From Paraburkholderia aromaticivorans (GTDB lineage Bacteria > Pseudomonadota > Gammaproteobacteria > Burkholderiales > Burkholderiaceae), in NCBI RefSeq assembly GCF_012689525.1, contig NZ_CP051515.1, forward strand, positions 2,976,001 through 3,040,000: 64,000 bases of DNA, written 5' to 3'. Both the position numbers and the translations under genes were made by a program. Of the stretch, positions 53,113-61,902 are shown in pieces (within the stretch, counting starts at the first letter, position 1; every line of letters begins with the position of its first letter). The notes under the pieces are model-generated. The model was not told where the DNA came from. It saw nothing but the letters and a program-made list of their open reading frames with translations, and searched no databases.

Positions 53113-53415
53113 CGTTTCCCTGAAAGTGCGTGGGTCAAGAACCACAGTCGCGCCAGGGTTTAACGATGTCCCGCGCGCTCGAATATAAATGTCACGGCAC
53201 CTCCCGCGTCGATCCGGCGCCCCTGCTGAAGGACAGGAAGCGGATCCGCCGCGTTGGTGCTCGATATTTGGGATTCAGCAGGATTTGAAAGTACGCGACA
53301 GCCCGTTTTGAAAGAATAGATATTTTCCCCAGGCATGTTTTTTGACGCGAATGAGCGTTTGGTCACATGTGCGTCAATCGCGTTTGGTATACGACTTGAA
53401 AATGGGTCAATGCGC

Positions 53416-54285
53416 TCACGGCGGCCAGGTGCTCGCCACGAGCAGTTCCTCCGCATTGTTCGGCGGACGCAGACCGTCAGTCCTGCCCGCGAAGTAGCGC
53501 TGGGTCAGATCGGCCGCCGAGACATGCCGCGCCTCGCCAAAGCCGGCGTCATGGGCCAGCGCCAGCATCTCCGGCGGGGTGAAGAAGCTGAGAAAAGGTG
53601 TCCCGCTTGCTCGCGCGCTCTTCTCCGCCATTTCGAGCCCCGGACGTACCTCGGGGTCCGCCAGTTGCAGCGGGAGCAGGAAGGTCATGGCGAGCGTCGA
53701 CCCTGGCGCGAGGGCCGCGATCTGGCGCAGCGTGGCCAAGTTCGCGTCGCGGGTGAGATACATACTGACGCCCGTGGAGACCACGATCGCCGGCTTGCTG
53801 TCATCGAAGCCGGCAGCCATCAACTCGTCCCGCCAGCTCCGGCCCGCTTCGAAATCGACCGGCACGAAGCGCAGCCAGTCTGGCACGCCGAAGCCGAGTT
53901 CGATCAGGCGCTGACGCTTCCATGCCTGAGGACCTGGCGGGTCGATCTCGAACACCTTGAGGCGGGCCGCGATCTCCGGCCTGCGCTGGGCGAAGCTGTC
54001 GAGCCCCGCGCCGAGGATGACGTACTGACTCAGCCCTCGCCCGGCCTGTTCCACGACCAGGTCTTCGATGAAGCGCGCCCGAGCCACGATCGAGGCGCGA
54101 AAGGGACGCGTGAACTGCGGGTCCATGTCTCCGCGGCCACGCCAGTCCTCGCCCGGAGCCAGCAGCTTGAGGCCGATCTCGTCTTCCAGCACATGCGGCG
54201 GCGGGTCGGCCGCGACATGCAGCGCGCGCCACAAGGCGACGCGCGCAGCGGTGCTGTCAGGTGCTACATCTCGCTTCTCGTTCAT
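53416..54285 (-). CDS. Class I SAM-dependent methyltransferase (LCMT-like)
   Basis: This 289-aa protein is of the leucine-carboxyl-methyltransferase/TIGR00027 group. The SAM motif is YVILGAGLDSFAQR and the acidic second motif VFEIDPPGPQAWKRQRL. VVSTGVSMYLT is the conserved post-motif. Members methylate O- or carboxyl groups in polyketide-like or unknown substrates. Start chosen at the ATG at 54285 with GGA upstream. It stands alone between unrelated genes. Confidence 0.85.
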   Translation of the reverse strand: MNEKRDVAPDSTAARVALWRALHVAADPPPHVLEDEIGLKLLAPGEDWRGRGDMDPQFTRPFRASIVARARFIEDLVVEQAGRGLSQYVILGAGLDSFAQRRPEIAARLKVFEIDPPGPQAWKRQRLIELGFGVPDWLRFVPVDFEAGRSWRDELMAAGFDDSKPAIVVSTGVSMYLTRDANLATLRQIAALAPGSTLAMTFLLPLQLADPEVRPGLEMAEKSARASGTPFLSFFTPPEMLALAHDAGFGEARHVSAADLTQRYFAGRTDGLRPPNNAEELLVASTWPP

Positions 54286-54411
54286 GACTCGATCCAGCTG
54301 GTTCGTTCTCGGCCCCTGGTCGCGATCGCACAGAGTCACCTGCCGCGATCCTGCCGCCCGCAACAGGCTATGATGGACAAGTGAGTAGACGAGCCGATGA
54401 CGGGGGACAGC

Positions 54412-54561
54412 GTGTCACAGACAAGCCCTGATCGCAAGACGACGTTCAGCAAAGGCCTCTTATGGTTCGTTGGACTGTGGCTGCTCGGCGTCGCCGGGGC
54501 GGTGCTGCTCGCGCTGCCGTTTCGTCTTCTGATCGCCGCGGCAATGCATTATCAGCATTGA
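54412..54561 (+). CDS. Small membrane protein (DUF2474-like)
   Basis: A 49-aa frame begins at a GTG with GGGGGA 4 nt upstream (an ATG five codons earlier is in frame). It encodes one or two close hydrophobic helices: GLLWFVGLWLLGVAGAVLL and PFRLLIAAAM. The KGLLWFVGLWLLGV pattern matches DUF2474 peptides, which usually accompany cytochrome bd (cydAB) genes. Here cydAB is 3 kb away on the other strand. Size and hydrophobicity support a real gene. Confidence 0.55.
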   Translation: MSQTSPDRKTTFSKGLLWFVGLWLLGVAGAVLLALPFRLLIAAAMHYQH

Positions 54562-54576
54562 GGCGTTCCTTCCGCT

Positions 54577-55017
54577 TCAAGGACGGTCGAGCATTTTTGG
54601 CAACTGTCCAAGCTGTCGAAACAGCGAGAGCCAGTCCTCGAGATGCCAGGTTATCTCGATCAGATTTCCACGCATCTGATGGAAAGAATGGATCGCGAAT
54701 TTCACATGCTTCGAACTCGCGTCGATGCCGAGCAGCGTCCCGGTTTGCGTTCCGCTGATCTCCGCGCGAACCCCTATCCGGTCGCCATGCACCAGCAAAT
54801 CGAGAATTTCGACTTTCATGTCCGGCAGCGCGGTCGCTATGTCATGGAACACCTGAACCATTTGACCAGGTCCGTGGGTGGTGCCGCGAGGCTCCGGAAT
54901 GTACTGCCAGTCAGCGGTGACAACCTTTGCCAATAACTCGACGCTTTTCTGCTCGAACGCTCGATAGAAGCCTTCAACCGCTTCTCGAGCCACCACTTCG
55001 TCGGTACCTGAGGTCAT
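54577..55017 (-). CDS. SnoaL-like / ester cyclase family protein
   Basis: This 146-aa protein has the SnoaL/NTF2 cone fold pattern: VEGFYRAFEQKSVELLAKVVTADWQYI and a C-terminal MRGNLIEITWHLEDWLSLFRQLG. Such proteins are cyclases, isomerases or small-molecule binders. AGGAG precedes the ATG. It overlaps no other gene and faces the small membrane gene. Confidence 0.82.
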   Translation of the reverse strand: MTSGTDEVVAREAVEGFYRAFEQKSVELLAKVVTADWQYIPEPRGTTHGPGQMVQVFHDIATALPDMKVEILDLLVHGDRIGVRAEISGTQTGTLLGIDASSKHVKFAIHSFHQMRGNLIEITWHLEDWLSLFRQLGQLPKMLDRP

Positions 55018-55424
55018 GATCTGTTGCTCCTGAAGGTGCAAGTCAACATGTTAGACCGAATCATCTCGGGCGGCTTCAGGCCTTCATCGTCAGCCCGCCA
55101 TCTATTTGCAATGCGAACGAATGCCGCTGTCTTTTTGCCCATCCGGCGCGCCAGAACGCGTCTCGAAGCCGGCGCCCAGTTCCCACAAAATACCTGCTCG
55201 GTATAACATCTGTGGGCGTGATGGACGTCAACCATGTCACGCGTGTTGCGCCCTCCCCACGACAAGGCAAGGCGGTATGCATGCCCGAGGTGGCCGCAAC
55301 AGCTAACCTGCTTCAATCATTCAAACAAAACTCGCGCCCGCCTCCGGCAAGTGAAATGCGTAGGCGGAACGACATGGGTTCTACTGCTGTCGGAATCCGT
55401 AACGGTCTCTCAACACTCAAGCCG

Positions 55425-56480
55425 ATGCCCAACGAAATCCCGGAACCGCAAGCAATTTGTAATGACGTCTCCCGCAGCGCGATCTTTATTGTCGCCACCA
55501 TCGCGAACGATCGCGATCAGGAGGCCAAGGTACGCGAATGGTGCGGCGACATTGCCGCCCTCGTGCGCGCGGTCGGCACGCGTGTGCCGTCCGGCAACCT
55601 GTCGTGCGTCTGCTCCTTCGGCTCCCACGCATGGGACAGGCTGTTCGGCGCGCCCCGGCCCGCTCTGCTGCATCCGTTCCGGGACATCGGCGAAGGCGAA
55701 CGTCGCGCGTTGGGCACGCCGGGGGACTTCCTGCTGCACATCCGCGCGGATCATATGGATCTCTGTTTCGAGCTCGCCACGCAGTTGCTCGGCGCGCTCG
55801 GCGACGCGGTCACCGTGGTCGATGAAGTTCACGGGTTTCGCTACTTCGATATGCGCGACATGGTGGGCTTCGTCGACGGCACCGAGAACCCGACAGGCCG
55901 CGCCGCCGACGAGTACACACTCATCACCGAAGACCCCGGGTTCGAGGGCGGCAGCTATGTTCTGGTGCAGAAGTACCTGCACGACATGGACGGTTGGAAT
56001 GCGCTTTCCGTCGAGACTCAGGAGCGCATTATCGGTCGCAAGAAATTGTCCGACGTCGAGCTCGACGCAGCGGTCAAACCGTCGTCGTCGCACAGTTCGC
56101 TGACCACGCTCACCGAGAACGGCAAGGAAGTGAAGATCTTGCGCGACAACATGCCATTCGGCCGCCTCGGCGCGGGCGAGTTCGGCACCTACTTTATCGG
56201 CTACGCGTGTTCGCCCGCGCCGATCGAGCAGATGCTGGAGAACATGTTCATCGGGCGGCCGCCGGGCAACTACGACCGGCTGCTCGACTACAGCCGCGCC
56301 GTCACGGGCGGCCTCTTCTTCGTGCCGTCGGCCACCTTGCTCGAGTCGCTCGCGGACCGCGATCCGCCGAGCGTCACGGCCGCCATCGAAACACAGCCCG
56401 AACCGTCTTCGCCCGCCGAGCCGCGCCACGACGGCTCGCTGAATATTGGCTCTCTCAAGGGAATCTCCCAACATGAATAA
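55425..56480 (+). CDS. DyP-type peroxidase with encapsulin-targeting peptide
   Basis: This 351-aa haem peroxidase is of the DypB class. The family motif is GFVDGTENPTGR, the proximal haem His is in KPSSSHSSLT, and the distal Arg is in NMPFGRLGAGEFGTYFIGY. The C-terminus ends DGSLNIGSLKGISQHE, which contains the GSL-x-IGSLKG cargo-loading signature for encapsulin shells. The ATG at 55425 gives the family's usual short lead into RSAIFIV. Its last 8 nt overlap the encapsulin gene, so cargo and shell are co-translated. It likely decomposes peroxides inside the shell. Confidence 0.93.
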   Translation: MPNEIPEPQAICNDVSRSAIFIVATIANDRDQEAKVREWCGDIAALVRAVGTRVPSGNLSCVCSFGSHAWDRLFGAPRPALLHPFRDIGEGERRALGTPGDFLLHIRADHMDLCFELATQLLGALGDAVTVVDEVHGFRYFDMRDMVGFVDGTENPTGRAADEYTLITEDPGFEGGSYVLVQKYLHDMDGWNALSVETQERIIGRKKLSDVELDAAVKPSSSHSSLTTLTENGKEVKILRDNMPFGRLGAGEFGTYFIGYACSPAPIEQMLENMFIGRPPGNYDRLLDYSRAVTGGLFFVPSATLLESLADRDPPSVTAAIETQPEPSSPAEPRHDGSLNIGSLKGISQHE

Positions 56481-57276
56481 CCTGCATCGCGAGCTCGCCC
56501 CCATCTCCAGTGCCGCCTGGTCGCAGATCGAAAACGAAGTGGCGCGCACTTTCAAACGCAGCGTAGCCGGCCGTCGCGTGGTCGACGTCAAGGGTCCGGG
56601 CGGAACAGAGTTGTCCGGCGTCGGCACGGGGCATCAGACCGCGATTACCGCGCCTCAACAAGGCGTCGTGGCCAAGCTCGCGGAGGTCAAGCGTCTGGTC
56701 GAGTTCACCGTGCCGTTCGAGTTGCAGCGCGATGCGATCGACAGCGTGTTGCGCGGCGCGAACGACGCCGACTGGCAGCCCGCAAAAGACGCAGCGAAAG
56801 AGCTCGCCTATGCCGAAGATCGCGCGATCTTCGACGGATACCAGGCAGCGGGAATCGGTGGGATTCGCGAAGGCTCGTCGAATGCGCCGCTCGCGTTGCC
56901 CGCCGACATCGGCGATTATCCGCACGCGATCGGCAACGCGCTCGAAGAGTTGCGGCTGGCCGGTGTGGACGGTCCTTATTCCGTGCTGCTCGGCGCCGAT
57001 GCCTACACGGCGCTCAGCGAGGCGCGCGACCAAGGCTATCCGGTGATCGAGCATATCAAGCGGATCGTGAACGGCGACATCATCTGGGCACCCGCGCTGA
57101 CCGGCGGCAGCGTGCTCTCTACGCGAGGCGGCGACTTCGAATTGCACCTCGGTGAAGATCTGTCGATCGGCTATCTCAGCCACACCGACTCGGTAGTGCG
57201 CCTCTATCTGCGCGAGACGCTGACATTCCTGATGTTGACGAGCGAAGCGTCGGTATCGTTGACGCTCGCTGAATAA
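56473..57276 (+). CDS. Encapsulin nanocompartment shell protein (family 1)
   Basis: This 267-aa HK97-fold protein builds a 60-mer icosahedral shell. Typical segments are NLHRELAPISSAAWSQIENEV at the N-terminus, the E-loop region and LYLRETLTFLMLTSEASVSLT at the C-terminus. It starts inside the last codons of the DyP gene. Family 1 shells package cargo bearing the peptide seen on that enzyme. A hairpin terminator follows. Confidence 0.95.
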   Translation: MNNLHRELAPISSAAWSQIENEVARTFKRSVAGRRVVDVKGPGGTELSGVGTGHQTAITAPQQGVVAKLAEVKRLVEFTVPFELQRDAIDSVLRGANDADWQPAKDAAKELAYAEDRAIFDGYQAAGIGGIREGSSNAPLALPADIGDYPHAIGNALEELRLAGVDGPYSVLLGADAYTALSEARDQGYPVIEHIKRIVNGDIIWAPALTGGSVLSTRGGDFELHLGEDLSIGYLSHTDSVVRLYLRETLTFLMLTSEASVSLTLAE

Positions 57277-57281
57277 GCGCG

Positions 57282-57311
57282 GGTCGTTGCGGGCTTAGGC
57301 ACGCAACGACC
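57282..57311. terminator. Terminator between encapsulin and cydB
   Basis: GGTCGTTGCG (57282-57291) and CGCAACGACC (57302-57311) form a perfect 10-bp stem with a 10-nt loop, followed by GTTT on the plus strand. It lies between the convergent encapsulin and cydB stops. Confidence 0.6.
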
Positions 57312-57339
57312 GTTTCATCCGCGACCGGCGATGTCGGTG

Positions 57340-58347
57340 TCAGTGGTAACCGGCATCCCCTTCCCGCACCTTGCCACGGAACACGCGGTACTGCATGGCG
57401 TTGTAGACGAGGATGATCGGCAGCACGATCACCGTGCCGACCAGCGTAAACAGCTGGCTCGAATGACTCGACGAGGCTTCCCAGATCGTCAGCGAAGGCG
57501 GCACGATGTTCGGCCAGATGCTGATGAGCAAGCCGCTGTATCCGAGAAAGCACAGCGCAAGCGTGAGCAGGAACGGCATCGCTTCATGCTGCAGACGAAG
57601 CGATCGAAAAATGCCCCACACACAGGCCAGAACGAGAATCGGCACTGGCATGAACCATCCGAGATAGCCGCTCCCAAACCAGCGATGCTCGACCGCCGGC
57701 AATCCGATCACGGTCCAGAGACTCACCACGAAGATTATCCCCAGCAGCACAGCCAGCAACGGCCGCATCACCTCGCGCATCTTGCGCTGCAGTTCGCCTT
57801 CCGTCTTCAGGATCAGCCAGCCGCAGCCAAGCGTCGCATAGGTGAAGAGCACACCGATCCCGCAGAACAGGCTGAACGGCGACAGCCAGTCGAACGGATC
57901 GCCGGCAAAACGGCTATCGACGATCTTGATACCTTGCAGCAGCGACCCCAGCACGATGCCCTGGCAGAGCCCCGCGAGCGCCGACCCGGCAATGAAGGCG
58001 AGATCCCACGCGTGCTGGGTCCGCGTGGCCTTCGCGCGCAATTCAAAGGCTGCGCCGCGGAAGATCAGTCCCACGACCATCAAGATCAGCGGCAGATAGT
58101 TCGCCGGCAGCAGCGTCGAATAGACGACCGGGAACGCTCCATACAGTCCCGCGCCGCCGAGCACGAGGAACGTCTCGTTGCCGTCCCAAACCGGCGCGAT
58201 GGTATTGAGCATCACTTGCCGATCGCCTTTCTCCTCGAAAAACGGAAACAGCAGACCGATGCCGAGATCGAAGCCGTCCAGCATCACATAGATAAAAACG
58301 CCGAGGCCGATGATCGCAGCCCACACAACCGGAAGATCGATTTGCAT
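57340..58347 (-). CDS. cydB: Cytochrome bd-type quinol oxidase subunit II
   Basis: This 335-aa membrane protein has about nine helices and the family start DLPVVWAAIIGLGVFIYVMLDGFDLGIG. GGGAG precedes the ATG, 4 nt after the cydA stop. Length and sequence fit the CioB/cyanide-insensitive branch. With subunit I it reduces O2 with quinol electrons at high affinity. Confidence 0.95.
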   Translation of the reverse strand: MQIDLPVVWAAIIGLGVFIYVMLDGFDLGIGLLFPFFEEKGDRQVMLNTIAPVWDGNETFLVLGGAGLYGAFPVVYSTLLPANYLPLILMVVGLIFRGAAFELRAKATRTQHAWDLAFIAGSALAGLCQGIVLGSLLQGIKIVDSRFAGDPFDWLSPFSLFCGIGVLFTYATLGCGWLILKTEGELQRKMREVMRPLLAVLLGIIFVVSLWTVIGLPAVEHRWFGSGYLGWFMPVPILVLACVWGIFRSLRLQHEAMPFLLTLALCFLGYSGLLISIWPNIVPPSLTIWEASSSHSSQLFTLVGTVIVLPIILVYNAMQYRVFRGKVREGDAGYH

Positions 58348-58351
58348 GGCG

Positions 58352-59740
58352 TCACTCCCGTTCCAGTGCGTCCAGCGGACGATTGCGCAGCACCGGATGC
58401 TTGACGGACTGGCGGGCGTCGGCCTGTTCCTCCGGTCCGCGCTTCATCATCTTGAGCATGCAGTAGACCCCCATACCGAACACCAGGAAATACACGAGCA
58501 CGAAGATCAGCAACGACACGCCCGCTTGCTGGGCACTGATCGGCGAGAGTGAGTCTTCGGTGCGCAGAACACCATAGACCGTCCAGGGCTGGCGGCCGAC
58601 CTCCGTCGTCACCCACCCGGCCAACAGCGCGACGATTCCCGACGGTCCCATGCACAGCACGAAAATCTGATACCACCGAGTCTCATAGAGACGGCCTCGC
58701 ACCCTGAGTAGCAGCCCTAGCAACGCGGCCAACAGCATCAACATGCCGAGGCCCGCCATGATCCGGAAGGTCCAGAAGATGATTGGCGAATACGGGCGGT
58801 CTTTGGCGGGAAATTCCTTGAGCCCGCGGATTTCTCCGTCCCAGCTATGGGTCAGAATGAGGCTGCCCAAATGCGGAATTTGCAGCGTGTAGCGCGTCAC
58901 TTCCGCATTCATGTCGGGCAGACCGACCAGATTGAGCGCCGTGCCGCCTTTCTCGGTTTCCCACAGGCCTTCTATTGCGGCGATCTTGGCGGGCTGATAT
59001 TGGCGAGTGTTGAGGCCGTGCGCATCGCCGACATAAATCTGGATCGGCGTGAGCAAAAGCAGAATCCACAGCGCCATCGAAAAACTACGCTTGATGGGTC
59101 CGTCGCGCCGGCCATGCAGCAGATGCCACGCCCCGCACGCGGCGACGATAAAGCCCGCGACGATGAACGCGGCGATGGTCATATGCGCGAGCCGGTACGG
59201 GAACGACGGGTTGAAAATCACTTTCATCCAGTCGACCGGCACGATCCGGCCGTTCTCCATGGCGAATCCCTGCGGCGTTTGCATGAAGCTATTCGACGCG
59301 AGAATCCAGAAGGTGGACATCAACGTGCCGACCGCCACCATCAGCGTGGCGAAGAAGTGCGCGCGCGGACTCACACGCTGCCAGCCGAACAACATGACGC
59401 CGAGGAAGCCGGCCTCGAGAAAGAACGCCGTCAACACTTCATAAGTCAGGAGCGGCCCCGTGATATTGCCGGCAATGGTGGAAAAGCCACTCCAGTTGGT
59501 GCCGAACTCGTAGGCCATCACCACGCCCGAGACCACGCCCATGCCGAAGCCGACCGCGAAGATTCTCGACCAGAACAGAAACATGTCCTTGTAGACCACG
59601 TCGCCGGACAGCAACCATCGCCCCTCCAGCACGGCGAGGAAACTGGCCATGCCTATACTGATCGCGGGGAAAATGATGTGAAATGAAACCGTGAACGCAA
59701 ACTGGAGCCTGGCGAGGTGGAAGGCATCGAAGATTTCCAT
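58352..59740 (-). CDS. cydA: Cytochrome bd-type quinol oxidase subunit I
   Basis: This 462-aa subunit carries all haems. It begins with LARLQFAFTVSFHIIFPAISIG containing the haem b595 His, and has the GRQPW motif in TTEVGRQPWTVYG. It is shorter than E. coli CydA (about 520), consistent with a short Q-loop as in CioA. Transcribed with cydB. Confidence 0.95.
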   Translation of the reverse strand: MEIFDAFHLARLQFAFTVSFHIIFPAISIGMASFLAVLEGRWLLSGDVVYKDMFLFWSRIFAVGFGMGVVSGVVMAYEFGTNWSGFSTIAGNITGPLLTYEVLTAFFLEAGFLGVMLFGWQRVSPRAHFFATLMVAVGTLMSTFWILASNSFMQTPQGFAMENGRIVPVDWMKVIFNPSFPYRLAHMTIAAFIVAGFIVAACGAWHLLHGRRDGPIKRSFSMALWILLLLTPIQIYVGDAHGLNTRQYQPAKIAAIEGLWETEKGGTALNLVGLPDMNAEVTRYTLQIPHLGSLILTHSWDGEIRGLKEFPAKDRPYSPIIFWTFRIMAGLGMLMLLAALLGLLLRVRGRLYETRWYQIFVLCMGPSGIVALLAGWVTTEVGRQPWTVYGVLRTEDSLSPISAQQAGVSLLIFVLVYFLVFGMGVYCMLKMMKRGPEEQADARQSVKHPVLRNRPLDALERE

Positions 59741-60160
59741 GATTGATCGGCGGCTCCAGGTTGTACCGGCACTTGCGCAAAGATGAACACCTCGCGAAGC
59801 TGAGAGACATCACTCAGCCGACGAATCGTGCGCCTCCCGTCTCCTTCCTTGTAGAAGAGTTCGAGAGGCATCAGCACGTCCGCTTCCGGATAATACGCGC
59901 CACACCGCCGACACGCTCGCTGCGTGTCCTTGCCCGTTGCTCACACCACGCCTTCAGGATCCGGCGCCCTCTGTGGACTCGGTGCTGCCGACTTCGTCGG
60001 ACGACTTCTTCTTTGGCATAACGAACCTAAAAAACCGCCCTTGAATTCTATGAGTGGATTGTGAGTAAGGGAATATTGGTTTTTCCGATGACGGGCATGG
60101 GCCGACATGCCCGACGCTATCGTGCGGCGAGACGACGCGCTCTAACGCGCTTGAACGTCC
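59741..60160. other. 420-bp region upstream of cydA
   Basis: No solid gene is seen. It must contain the cydAB promoter, but no clear FNR/ANR box (TTGAT-N4-ATCAA) was found. A 21-codon frame (60019-59954, minus) encodes MPKKKSSDEVGSTESTEGAG plus one Ser; it has only a weak ribosome site and may be a short leader or chance. Confidence 0.4.
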
Positions 60161-60541
60161 CTACTTGCCGGTCTCTCGGCGGCTCTGCTCCGCAACGGTG
60201 AGGATAGCCTCAGGCATGACTTCGAGTCGCTCCTTGGGGATCGGTTGGCCGCTTTCATCGGAGAGACCGTAAGTGCCGTCGTCGATCTTCTGCAGCGCAC
60301 GCCCAATGTCCGCAACGCGCTGGTCGTTCACGTCGTGCAGCGACTGATTGATTTCATTCTGCGCCATTCCCTGCGCCGCGTCCTCGTACTCCTCGGCCTC
60401 GTCGCCGTGCTCCTCCTGAGCCGTTCTCCCGTCTGCGATCGTATCTTCCTCGCCGCCCAGCAGTTCCCGACGCAGCGCCTCCAGGCGCTTGCGCTGCTGC
60501 GCGATGAACTCGTCACTCAAGCCACTCTGTTGCTCCGACAT
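60161..60541 (-). CDS. DksA/TraR-like protein lacking zinc-finger cysteines
   Basis: This 126-aa protein has a DksA-like coiled coil (QQRKRLEALRRELLGG, then NEINQSLHDVNDQRVADIGRALQKIDDGTYG) and the C-terminal box GLSDESGQPIPKERLEVMPEA. In zinc-finger members the box is G-x-C-x-x-C-G-x-x-I; here both Cys are Ser (94 and 97) and the second pair is missing. It may still enter the RNA polymerase secondary channel, like known Cys-less DksA2 proteins. AGGGAG precedes the ATG. Confidence 0.85.
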   Translation of the reverse strand: MSEQQSGLSDEFIAQQRKRLEALRRELLGGEEDTIADGRTAQEEHGDEAEEYEDAAQGMAQNEINQSLHDVNDQRVADIGRALQKIDDGTYGLSDESGQPIPKERLEVMPEAILTVAEQSRRETGK

Positions 60542-60590
60542 GGTCTTCTCCCTCTGTGTGATTGGCCCTCTGAACGTTGGGACAGCGCCA

Positions 60591-60839
60591 TCAACTATCG
60601 TCGACGTTGTCCGCGTAATGGTCGACGGCAACTTTGCATTCGTCGACCACGACCTGAAGGAAAGCAGGATCGTTTCTTTCCACCCATCGTTCCACATGCA
60701 GGAAACGCTGCGTGCCAAGATCGGCGATGCGCTCAGCGTCCGAGGTCGTGACATCGACCGTGACGGTCCCTCGACTTGCTTGCAGAGGCGAGAGCGTCGC
60801 GGAGAACTGAAATCGTCTATATGAAAATTCTTGTACCAT
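60591..60839 (-). CDS. Hypothetical protein
   Basis: This 82-aa protein has a strong ribosome site (AAGGAGG before the ATG) and lies upstream of the DksA-like gene on the same strand. Sequence is mixed beta/alpha (FSYRRFQFSATLSPLQ; ECKVAVDHYADNVDD). No family recognised. Confidence 0.6.
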   Translation of the reverse strand: MVQEFSYRRFQFSATLSPLQASRGTVTVDVTTSDAERIADLGTQRFLHVERWVERNDPAFLQVVVDECKVAVDHYADNVDDS

Positions 60840-60990
60840 AGCGCCTCCTTGCCAAAGATGAGTTAAACGTACGGTTTCTTCATACGAGTGCGCATCTTCG
60901 TGCGCGCCAGCTTGCGATCACCATGGTCACGCTACTGAGATTACGGCATGATGGCGCTTAGCAGCGACACGCAGGCTAAAGGAGAAAACG

Positions 60991-61308
60991 ATGCCAGCAT
61001 CCACTGTTTTCTACGGCGAGTTCGAGATGGTCGTGCGCCCTGAGACCAACAAGTTCGGCGCATGGATCGCGAGCGTGAGCCTGAAAAATAGCGCGGGTAA
61101 AGTTGTCGATATTCGCCCGATGACCGTTCAACCCGAATGGCTGACCGAAGAAGAAGCGATCAGAGACGCGGTCGAATGGGGCCACCGGTTCATCGATCGT
61201 GAGTTCGAATCGGAGCAGCCTCACTCCTGGGTCAGCGCCCGGTCTCGCGCGGAGGTCTGGTTCCGCGATGCGGAAGAAAAATCGCACGGGCCAGACATCA
61301 GTTCCTGA
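60991..61308 (+). CDS. Hypothetical protein (105 aa)
   Basis: This soluble 105-aa protein begins after AAAGGAG and contains FYGEFEMVVRPETNKFGAWIASVSLKN and EEEAIRDAVEWGHRFIDREF. It resembles small Burkholderia proteins of unknown function that sit near stress genes. It is divergent from the 82-aa gene. Confidence 0.7.
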   Translation: MPASTVFYGEFEMVVRPETNKFGAWIASVSLKNSAGKVVDIRPMTVQPEWLTEEEAIRDAVEWGHRFIDREFESEQPHSWVSARSRAEVWFRDAEEKSHGPDISS

Positions 61309-61371
61309 ACGCTGCAAAGCCGGCCCTGCAAAACGCTCGCAGGCTCAGTGAAATTTTTCCGCAGCCGCTCT

Positions 61372-61725
61372 CTACTTCCGCAGACGCGCCCCGATTTCCT
61401 GGGTACTGAGCGACAACAGATCTTCGCTGATCTGCTCGAATATCATTCGACGCGCTTCCTCGCTCAGATTCGAACGCACCATGCCGAGAAATTTCGCCTC
61501 CATGGCGAGCCGCAGCCGATTGTAAAGTTGATGGAGTCGCCCTTTCTCCAGATAGTCGGCAACTCGCTTTGCAAATTTCTCGCGGTCTTTCTCGGTCAGG
61601 GCCGTACCGGTGTATTCATCGTTGACGAGAACTTCGACCTGCTGCAAGTCGAGCGTAAGCCCAGGCATCCGGAAAACACGCGCGCGCCCTCCGTCAGCCA
61701 CGACAAGCCAGGTAACTTCGACCAT
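61372..61725 (-). CDS. Host-attachment/baeRF-like family protein
   Basis: This 117-aa protein starts VEVTWLVVADGGRARVFR, the hallmark of the PF10116 'required for attachment to host cells' family. LTEKDREKFAKRVADYLEKG and FLGMVRSNLSEEARRMI follow. The fold is related to eRF1/Rl release-factor-like domains. Two adjacent ATG codons (61728 and 61725) could start it. The actual role is uncertain. Confidence 0.85.
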   Translation of the reverse strand: MVEVTWLVVADGGRARVFRMPGLTLDLQQVEVLVNDEYTGTALTEKDREKFAKRVADYLEKGRLHQLYNRLRLAMEAKFLGMVRSNLSEEARRMIFEQISEDLLSLSTQEIGARLRK

Positions 61726-61902
61726 CATGCACCTCTGAGCAGGAATTTTTTAGCGCATCCGAGGCGCTCGATTGCCGACAGTGCCGACGACACTCACTCA
61801 AGATAGCAGTTCGGACCGGATACGCCCAAGGTCAATTCACCGATTCATCGCATCGGCGCGAAGTTCGCCGCTCGCCCGGCTTCCGTACAACAGCTTCGAG
61901 CG

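Noticed and set aside
53160..53336. 58-codon minus-strand frame upstream of the histidine kinase
   Set aside because: No ribosome site and no family resemblance.
59741..60160. FNR/ANR box for cydAB
   Set aside because: No TTGAT-N4-ATCAA-like site found on inspection.
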